From assembly GCA_944324445.1 (NCBI GenBank), contig CALUWL010000009.1, positions 1 to 39,692 on the forward strand: DNA of 39,692 bases, read 5' to 3'. A program made the translations under genes and the position numbers. This document shows, piece after piece, positions 34,002-39,692 of the stretch; position 1 is the first letter of the stretch, and every line of letters begins with the position of its first letter. The notes beneath the pieces are model-generated. The model was not told the origin of the DNA. It ran no database searches and saw only the letters and a list, made by a program, of their open reading frames with translations. This stretch comes from Candidatus Gastranaerophilales bacterium. GTDB lineage: Bacteria; Cyanobacteriota; Vampirovibrionia; Gastranaerophilales; Gastranaerophilaceae.

Positions 34002-34367
34002 GTGGTTAAAATAAGACTTAAAAGATTAGGTTATAAGAAAAATCCAAGCTACAGAATAGTTGTTATTGACAGCCGTTCTAAAAGAGAAGGTGCTCCGATT
34101 GAAGAACTCGGATACTACAATCCAAAAACTAAAGAAATGAAATTAAATACTAAAAGAGCAAAAGAAAGACTTGCTCAAGGTGCTCAAGCAACTGAAACTG
34201 TTATGTATTTAATTAAAAATGCAAACGAAGACGGTACTTTAAACTTTAAAAAGTCTGAAGTTAAAAAACTTTCTAAAAAAGCACAAGCAAAATTAGAACA
34301 AGAAAAAGCAGCCCAAGCAGCAGCCGCGCAAGAAGCGGAAACTTCTGCTGAAGAGGCACAAGCATAA
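34002..34367 (+). CDS. rpsP: 30S ribosomal protein S16
   Basis: Small-subunit protein that binds 16S rRNA early in assembly. The first 80 residues carry the family signature VKIRLKRLGYKKNPSYRIVV and a GYYNPKTKEMKLN segment. The start codon is GTG (34002), read as Met, with AAAGG at the right distance, and there is no ATG alternative in frame upstream. The C-terminal 40 residues form an Ala/Glu/Lys-rich helical extension beyond the usual 80-90-residue body, so the total is 121. In many bacteria rpsP is followed by a KH-domain gene, rimM, trmD and rplS; here it stands alone and ends at its own terminator. Confidence 0.97.
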   Translation: MVKIRLKRLGYKKNPSYRIVVIDSRSKREGAPIEELGYYNPKTKEMKLNTKRAKERLAQGAQATETVMYLIKNANEDGTLNFKKSEVKKLSKKAQAKLEQEKAAQAAAAQEAETSAEEAQA

Positions 34368-34386
34368 GTTTTTTTAAAGAACACTC

Positions 34387-34420
34387 AATAAGCCTCGATA
34401 ATTCGAGGCTTATTTTTTTA
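34387..34420 (+). terminator. Intrinsic terminator after rpsP
   Basis: A 12-bp stem AATAAGCCTCGA / TCGAGGCTTATT with a 4-base loop (TAAT, 34399-34402) is followed by six T residues. It lies 20 bases after the rpsP stop codon and separates it from the aminotransferase gene. Confidence 0.9.
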
Positions 34421-34446
34421 CTTTAAATACAGAATAGAAGGATTTT

Positions 34447-35646
34447 ATGGAAAACACGATAAATACAATAGATATTAAACCATCAAAAAGAATTTTAAAT
34501 TTACCTAAATATATTTTTGCACAGCTTGCTGAACTAAAACAACAAGCAATATCAAAAGGCATAGATGTCATAGATATTTCAATTGGAAACCCTGATGGTG
34601 CTACACCAGATCCTGTTGTAAAAGTTGCGCTAGAAGCAATACAAAACCCAATTAACCATGGTTATCCCAATTTTAGAGGAAAACCGGAGCTAAGACAGGC
34701 AATTTCAGATTGGATGAAAAGACGTTATTTTGTAGATATTGATCCTGATACCGAAGTTCAAACCCTTATAGGAGAAAAAGAAGGACTTGCAAATATTGCT
34801 CTAAGCTACACTGATGAAGGAGATATCAATATTATTCCTGATCCATATTATCCTGTTTTATGCAGAGGAACCTTAATCGCAGGAGGAAAACCTTTCTTTG
34901 TTAAATTAAAAGAAGAAAACAGATTTTTAATAGATTTAAATGAAATACCAAAAGAAATTGCAGCTAAAGCAAAAATGTTTTTTATAAACTATCCAAATAA
35001 TCCCACAGGAGCAGTTGCACCAAAAAGTTTCTTAAGGGATGTAGTTGCTTTTTGCAGAGAAAACAATATTTTACTTGTGTCGGATTTAGCTTATGGTGAA
35101 GTCTGTTTTTCAAATTACAGACCATATTCAATATTCAACATAGATGGCGCAAAAGATATAGCAATTGAATTTCATTCGTTTACAAAAACTTTCAACATGG
35201 CAGGCTGGCGCTGTGGTTTTGCGGTCGGCAAAAAAGAATTTATTCAAAACTTATATGCAATGAAATCAAATATAGATTACGGCACATCAACAATAGTTCA
35301 AGACGCTTGTATTGCCGCTCTTACCATGCCGCAAAGCTACGTTAAAGACATAATGGATAAATATGATGCAAGACGAGAAATTGTAGCTCAAGGCTTCAGC
35401 GAACTGGGTTTCTATGCACCCAGAAGCGATGCTACGATGTATTTTTGGATTAAAATACCATCAACATTTAAAAGTTCTATGGAATTTTGCAAATATGTAC
35501 TTGAAAAAACAGGTGTTCTAGTAACTCCCGGAAGCGCTTTTGGAGAAATGAGCGACGATAGATTCAGAGTATCTCTAGTGCAACCTATTTTAAGATTGCA
35601 AGAAGTATTCAAAAGATTCAAAGAAGCCGGAATAAGGTACGAATAA
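34447..35646 (+). CDS. PLP-dependent class I/II aminotransferase, LL-diaminopimelate aminotransferase-like
   Basis: A 399-residue fold-type I aminotransferase. PLP contacts are visible: NYPNNPTG (181-188), Asp213 and Tyr216 in SDLAYGE, the Schiff-base lysine Lys247 in HSFTKTFNMAGWRCGF, and the substrate-carboxylate Arg in the C-terminal DRFRVSL. The N-terminal LPKYIFAQLAELKQQAISKGIDVIDISIG resembles the DapL2-type LL-diaminopimelate aminotransferases. That enzyme makes LL-diaminopimelate directly from tetrahydrodipicolinate and is typical for cyanobacteria and some other phyla. If correct, it supplies both lysine and peptidoglycan precursors. Alanine- or aspartate-type aminotransferases of the same subgroup are the alternative; specificity is not settled by sequence. 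GAAGGA precedes the ATG. Confidence 0.87.
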   Translation: MENTINTIDIKPSKRILNLPKYIFAQLAELKQQAISKGIDVIDISIGNPDGATPDPVVKVALEAIQNPINHGYPNFRGKPELRQAISDWMKRRYFVDIDPDTEVQTLIGEKEGLANIALSYTDEGDINIIPDPYYPVLCRGTLIAGGKPFFVKLKEENRFLIDLNEIPKEIAAKAKMFFINYPNNPTGAVAPKSFLRDVVAFCRENNILLVSDLAYGEVCFSNYRPYSIFNIDGAKDIAIEFHSFTKTFNMAGWRCGFAVGKKEFIQNLYAMKSNIDYGTSTIVQDACIAALTMPQSYVKDIMDKYDARREIVAQGFSELGFYAPRSDATMYFWIKIPSTFKSSMEFCKYVLEKTGVLVTPGSAFGEMSDDRFRVSLVQPILRLQEVFKRFKEAGIRYE

Positions 35647-35648
35647 TC

Positions 35649-36098
35649 TCATTTCAAATATTGCGAAAATTTTTTATTAACATCAAAATAAAAACCGCAA
35701 CCATCCAACATTTCAACACCATTATATATTAAATCAGGGTTGATATTTGGATAATCTCTGCAAAAAATAGGTCTAAATAGATATATTTTACACCTATTAT
35801 CTTTTGATATAAATTTACATTCAAAAGTTAAGGCGCCGTTTTGAAATTCAAGTTTATCTTTAACTACTCCTGAAATTCGAAAGTTCCTATAATAGGGGTA
35901 TTTTTTCTTCATTTTATTAAAAACTTCTTCCGATTTTATATAGCCTTTTTGTGTTGAAAATAATATATTTCTGCAGCACCTGCCGCATTTTTTACATTTA
36001 CCTTTTACTACATATTTTGAAGAAAAAAGCTTATTATTTATTTCTAAAAATATATCTTCGATAAAATTTTTAATTTTATTCAACAACTCTAAATTCAC
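35649..36098 (-). CDS. YkgJ-family cysteine-cluster protein
   Basis: A 149-residue protein of the YkgJ type (putative zinc- or iron-chelating domain). The signature is a first cluster CKKCGRCCRNI (about 36-46), a middle Cys in LTFECKFI, and CKIYLFRPIFCRDYP near the C-terminus, giving eight or so conserved cysteines. The N-terminal helix precedes the domain. The metal and function are unknown in general for this family. The start codon is GTG at 36098, which overlaps the end of the upstream secreted-protein gene by 23 bases; a TTG a few codons later could also start it. It is the last gene of the (-) operon that begins with the TPR protein. Confidence 0.85.
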   Translation of the reverse strand: MNLELLNKIKNFIEDIFLEINNKLFSSKYVVKGKCKKCGRCCRNILFSTQKGYIKSEEVFNKMKKKYPYYRNFRISGVVKDKLEFQNGALTFECKFISKDNRCKIYLFRPIFCRDYPNINPDLIYNGVEMLDGCGFYFDVNKKFSQYLK

Positions 36099-36498
36099 CT
36101 ATTACGACCCATTGATGTAAATTTTGAATATCAAAAACCTGTAAATAGTATTTTCCTGCTTCATACAAAATAAAATAATCTGAATAATAATTTTTATTTC
36201 TTATTCTGCAAGTTACATTTCTAACTCTGCTGTATCCGCCCACATGTGCTTCATCAGCTTGCTTTACAAGTTGATACTTTATATAATCAGATTTAAATCC
36301 TTCAGGAGTATAAGCAAGAAAATATATTTTTTCTCCTATGTGAAAAATATTTTGCTGCTTATTTTTTTCAATTAAATTTTTTTCAATTTGTTCTTGAGAA
36401 ATTCCAAAATACAAAAGCGGTTTTGCCTTTTTGCCCCAAGCATAGCAAGGGCAAAACGTAAATAATATCAACAATAAAACTAAAAAACTTTTTTTCAT
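36076..36498 (-). CDS. Secreted protein of unknown function
   Basis: A 140-residue protein with a signal peptide (about 1-20, cleavage probably after CYA). The mature part is WGKKAKPLLYFGISQEQIEK followed by a beta-rich region: IYFLAYTPEGF, VTCRIRNKNYY and KYYLQVFDIQN. This alternation suggests a small beta-sandwich, periplasmic. Two cysteines remain in the precursor, only one of them in the mature chain, so no disulfide is obvious. Its ATG overlaps the TPR-gene stop codon in an ATGA junction, so translation is coupled to it. It is not recognised as any family. Confidence 0.75.
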   Translation of the reverse strand: MKKSFLVLLLILFTFCPCYAWGKKAKPLLYFGISQEQIEKNLIEKNKQQNIFHIGEKIYFLAYTPEGFKSDYIKYQLVKQADEAHVGGYSRVRNVTCRIRNKNYYSDYFILYEAGKYYLQVFDIQNLHQWVVIGEFRVVE

Positions 36499-38318
36499 TG
36501 AACTAGGCTATCATACAAAGTTTTAACTTTTGCTTGAACTTGGGATTTTAAATTCTCATCTTGAGATAATTCAATATATTTTTCATAAGCAAAAATAGAA
36601 TCTTTTGGGTTATTATCGGCTTCTAAAATCAAACCTTCAAGATAAAAATAATCAGCTTCAAGAGGTTTTAATATTGAAGCCTTTTTAATATTTACCAAAG
36701 CTAAATCAAGCTTTTTTAACTCATATTCAATAAGAGCTTTATTATAATACAATTTGTCATCATCGCTATCGCATTCTATAGCCTTATCTAAAACAGCATC
36801 CGCTGTTTCAAAATCTTTTAATTCATACAGCGCTTGAGCATAATGGGAAAGCGCTTGAGCATTAGTATTATCAATTAAAATTGCTTTTTCATAATAGTCT
36901 TTTGCAAAAGTATTCATACCTAAAGCCAAAGAACTATCCGCTAAACCAATTAGAACTCTATAATCATCAGGCTTTTCAGTTAATAACTTTTGATATAGTG
37001 AATTTGCCTTTTTATATTCAGCTAATTGATAATAATTATCTGCCATTTTAATCAAATTATCAATTCTATCATTATTAACATCGTTCAACGTAACATTATT
37101 TTTTGAAAGCTCATTTTCATCCAACTTTAATATTTGATTATAAATTGTATCGGCAAGCTGATATTGCCCCAATTGAGATAATACAACCGCTTTATTGTAT
37201 AAGGCTATATAATTTAATTTATCCGTCGCCAAAACGTCATTATAATATTTAAGTGCATCATTAAATTCAGCGTTATTTTGATACATTCTAGCCAATTCAA
37301 ACTGAATAAACGTATTATCCGGTTTTAATTTCCTTGCTTTTTCAAGAGTATCTATTGCGCTAACATAATCAGAATTTTTTGAATACAGATTTGCAAGATT
37401 AATATAAGCGTTAACATTATCCGGATAATGCTCTATAAACATTTTATATTGCTCAATTGCAAGAGCTGTTTTATTGCTTTTATCCAAAAGTACGGCGTAA
37501 TCAAAACGAACTGAATTTAAATCTTTATCCAATTCCAAGGCCTTTTTAAATGAATTTTCAGCATCTTGCAATTTATCTTGTTTCATTTGAACAACACCTA
37601 AATTAGCGTAGCTCATTGAATCATTTTTATTAATTCCAACAGCACCCTTAAAAGCAAGCTCTGCCTTGGGATAATCGCCTTTTCTTAAAAGTGCTAATCC
37701 GTAATTTGAATAATCTCTAAATTCAGAAGGGTTTGTTCTTAGCGCAAGCGCAAATTTTTCAATTGCATTATCATAATCTTTTTCTTCAAGATAAATATTT
37801 GCAATAGCTGATTGTCCTTCTAAATTATTCGGATAAGCAGCAAGAAATTGCTCTAATGACGCAATAGCACCCTTGTTATCCCCCAGTAAATCTTTTGCAT
37901 TAGCAATATTTATGTAATTGTATTTATAGTCGTTCATCAAACTTTGAGCTTTTTCATAAGATAAAAGAGCATTTTGATAATCATATATCTGCATATATAA
38001 ATTGCCTAAGCTGATATACAAAAAACCGTCTTCAGGTCTTAGGCTAACCGCTTTATTATATGCGCTGATTGCTTCTTGATATTTACCCAAAGCAGAATAT
38101 AGGCCTGCAAGTTTAATATTTAAAACAGCATCATCAGGCGAATACTGCAGAGCCTTTTGAATATATGTTAGTGCCTGTTCGGTATTTCCCTCTTGCTCTT
38201 GAACTATTGCACTATTATATAATTTATTTGATTCAGCGCTCATCTTAGCTTCAGCGTTTGATAAAAATGCGCTCATCCAACACAATATAAAAACCGTAGA
38301 TAAAATTCTCTTTTTCAT
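36495..38318 (-). CDS. Exported tetratricopeptide-repeat (TPR) protein
   Basis: A 607-residue protein of about 15 consecutive TPR units of 34 residues with the pattern 'A...lG.y..Ai..y.kAi.l.P.....y..la'. It starts with MKKRILSTVFILCWMSAFLSNAEA, a signal peptide, so the repeat solenoid acts in the periplasm or on the outer membrane. A frame with 12 more residues (38354) is possible but lacks a ribosome-binding site, and the signal peptide decides for 38318, although that site also has no Shine-Dalgarno motif. It is the first gene of an operon with the secreted protein (ATGA overlap) and the YkgJ-type protein, and is divergent from another exported TPR gene at 38458. Such solenoids bind partner proteins; which ones cannot be read. 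Confidence 0.92.
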   Translation of the reverse strand: MKKRILSTVFILCWMSAFLSNAEAKMSAESNKLYNSAIVQEQEGNTEQALTYIQKALQYSPDDAVLNIKLAGLYSALGKYQEAISAYNKAVSLRPEDGFLYISLGNLYMQIYDYQNALLSYEKAQSLMNDYKYNYINIANAKDLLGDNKGAIASLEQFLAAYPNNLEGQSAIANIYLEEKDYDNAIEKFALALRTNPSEFRDYSNYGLALLRKGDYPKAELAFKGAVGINKNDSMSYANLGVVQMKQDKLQDAENSFKKALELDKDLNSVRFDYAVLLDKSNKTALAIEQYKMFIEHYPDNVNAYINLANLYSKNSDYVSAIDTLEKARKLKPDNTFIQFELARMYQNNAEFNDALKYYNDVLATDKLNYIALYNKAVVLSQLGQYQLADTIYNQILKLDENELSKNNVTLNDVNNDRIDNLIKMADNYYQLAEYKKANSLYQKLLTEKPDDYRVLIGLADSSLALGMNTFAKDYYEKAILIDNTNAQALSHYAQALYELKDFETADAVLDKAIECDSDDDKLYYNKALIEYELKKLDLALVNIKKASILKPLEADYFYLEGLILEADNNPKDSIFAYEKYIELSQDENLKSQVQAKVKTLYDSLVQ

Positions 38319-38457
38319 AAAATATATTATTAAACTTATAAGAATAAAATGCAACTATTAAAATTTATAACAATAGTCTTTTGTTTATTTATTTTAAGAC
38401 GATTTTATATTAAAATAATTCCAAGGATGTTTTAAACATGTTTTAGAGGTAGAATTT

Positions 38458-39692
38458 TTGAATAAAAGTATATTAAAAACAATAGTTTTAGCATTATTTC
38501 TACAAAGCGCAATTAATTCGTTTGCTTGCGCAGATACATCTAAAATTCAAGAAATTGACCTTCTTAGAGCAGAATTATCAACACTCAACAAAACATCAGC
38601 GCAATACATTAAAACAAAACACAAACTTGAAAAAATAATATCTCAAAATAAAATCGATTATTCAACTCAAGCAAGAATAAATGATATAGAAAGACTTATC
38701 CAAGAGCAAAAATTCAATTCTGCAACCTATGAACTTAATGATTTAATAGAAAACGGAGTTGAATTAAGTACATGTTATATGCTTTTAGGGGATATTTCAG
38801 CTAAATCCGCTAAACCGGCAAAAAAAACAGCAAGTCTATATAAAGAAGCACTAAGAAACAATCAAGATAATTATCTTGCCTCATACAAGCTTGCAAAATT
38901 ATATTTAAAAGAAAATAAAAATATACTCGGAATAGAATATTTAAAATACACAATTCAAATAACAGAAGATGATAAACTCTTAAAAGAAATAGAATACATT
39001 ATTCAAAATAAAATTACTCCTCAAGATAAATATGATGCAAACAATTTATATGAAGCACTAGGAGAAATCTATAAAAAACAAGATAAAAAAATGGATTCAT
39101 ATATTGCCTTTGCAAAAGCCATCCAAATTAATCGAAACGATATATTCTTAAAATACCGATTAGGGGACATGCTTTTTTGTGATTACAAGGATAAAGAAGC
39201 AATAAGTGTCTATGATGACATTTTAAAAGAATACCCCAACGATACAATGATTAGAATTTCAAAAGCAAAAGCTCTTGCAAATGAAGGCAATCTTTTAAGC
39301 GCGGATAAGGAATTTAGGCAAGTCCTAAACATAAACCCAAATTCACCAAGCGCAATATACGGACTATATAAAATCTATGAAAGAAAACTTCCACCGGATA
39401 AAATTTTAGAAAAAATATATCCAAATAAAACCAATTTAACTGCAAATAAAAAAGAGTACCTTAATTTTGCTAATTTCCTTGCTGAAATGAACGACGAAAA
39501 AGGCTCTTTGAATTTTAAAAAATACGCATCAAAACTGGATGAAATAGAAAAAGAAAAACAGCTTGCAAAATCAAGAGCTCTTGAAATTGAAAGATTAAAG
39601 CAAGAAAAAATTAAACAAGAAAAATTAAAACAAGAAGAAAAATTAAGGCTGCAGAAAGAAAAAAAAAAAAAAAAACTTGCTCAAATTGAAGC
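38458..39692 (+). CDS. Exported TPR / coiled-coil protein, 3' end outside the window
   Basis: An open frame from TTG at 38458 to the window edge, at least 411 codons. TTG is the only plausible start: AGAGGT lies 7 bases upstream and the first residues (MNKSILKTIVLALFLQSAINSFA) form a signal peptide. Residues 60-360 contain degenerate TPR units: YELNDLIENG, LYKEALRNNQDNYLASYKLAKLY and FAKAIQINRNDIFLKYRLGDM-type segments. After about 365 comes a Lys/Glu/Leu-rich coiled coil with repeated 'RLKQEKIKQEKLKQEE'. A run of 17 A residues (39659-39675) codes for five lysines. It is divergent from the other exported TPR gene; the two genes may be distant paralogues. The true C-terminus is not visible. 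Confidence 0.85.
   Translation, partial: MNKSILKTIVLALFLQSAINSFACADTSKIQEIDLLRAELSTLNKTSAQYIKTKHKLEKIISQNKIDYSTQARINDIERLIQEQKFNSATYELNDLIENGVELSTCYMLLGDISAKSAKPAKKTASLYKEALRNNQDNYLASYKLAKLYLKENKNILGIEYLKYTIQITEDDKLLKEIEYIIQNKITPQDKYDANNLYEALGEIYKKQDKKMDSYIAFAKAIQINRNDIFLKYRLGDMLFCDYKDKEAISVYDDILKEYPNDTMIRISKAKALANEGNLLSADKEFRQVLNINPNSPSAIYGLYKIYERKLPPDKILEKIYPNKTNLTANKKEYLNFANFLAEMNDEKGSLNFKKYASKLDEIEKEKQLAKSRALEIERLKQEKIKQEKLKQEEKLRLQKEKKKKKLAQIE

Noticed and set aside
38434-38443. Palindrome AAACATGTTT before the terminal TPR gene
   Set aside because: Ten-base palindromes are frequent by chance in AT-rich DNA, and no second copy or known operator type was found.

Overview
This window looks like part of a Gram-negative-type, flagellated, probably anaerobic bacterium with AT-rich DNA. 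The best guess is the non-photosynthetic sister lineage of Cyanobacteria (Melainabacteria/Vampirovibrionia, for example gut Gastranaerophilales). The guess rests on gene content: an LL-diaminopimelate-type aminotransferase, a BFN/DUF151 protein, flagellar chaperones, a flavodiiron protein, a hybrid-cluster-associated redox protein, many TPR/HEAT proteins, an apparent outer-membrane barrel, and a small protein with a DTVSFTS-type N-terminal motif. No marker gene here settles the taxonomy. The window is ordinary chromosome: no insertion sequence, prophage or CRISPR array was seen, the standard genetic code fits, and genes are packed tightly on both strands.

Layout. 1-7.8 kb: ftsH (+) ends at a shared terminator facing a zinc-ribbon membrane protein, an FAD oxidoreductase and a small secreted protein (-). 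Then come rmuC and a 69-residue orphan (+), which converge on RNase HI (-). 7.9-12.9 kb: a (+) operon of DAHP synthase, glyQ and two tandemly duplicated APC amino-acid permeases. 12.9-14.2 kb: a (-) flagellar operon flaG-fliS-fliT-like. 14.3-19.9 kb: a (+) run of a coiled-coil protein, asparaginase II, a DivIC/FtsL-like protein, trmFO, leucyl aminopeptidase and a small exported protein, with a possible 47-codon gene on (-) inside the one larger gap. 19.9-22.2 kb (-): a HEAT-repeat protein, a 380-base non-coding gap, an intron-less tRNA-Leu(UAA), a redox-disulfide protein and a BFN nuclease. 22.3-29.0 kb: an acyl-CoA synthetase (+), then a flavodiiron protein and sbcC/sbcD (-). 29.1-32.0 kb (+): an orphan, a membrane glycosyltransferase-like protein and an orphan behind a sigma-28-like promoter. 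32.0-33.9 kb (-): a putative outer-membrane barrel and a TrpD-fold protein that has lost its PRPP-binding motifs. 34.0-35.6 kb (+): rpsP and a DapL-like aminotransferase. 35.6-38.3 kb (-): an operon of a TPR protein, a secreted protein and a cysteine-cluster protein. 38.5 kb to the end (+): a second exported TPR protein, cut by the window edge.

How the genes fit together. Most genes are housekeeping: proteolysis, DNA repair, tRNA modification, translation, and aromatic and lysine/cell-wall precursor synthesis. Peptide and amino-acid use is prominent (two permeases, asparaginase, aminopeptidase). The flavodiiron and hybrid-cluster-associated proteins point to an anaerobe that must detoxify O2 or NO. 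The items most worth a second look are the degenerate TrpD paralogue, the sigma-28-like promoter in front of an orphan gene, the 17-A tract in the terminal TPR gene, the possible 47-codon gene, and genes whose -10 boxes lie so close to the start codon that leaderless transcripts are likely.
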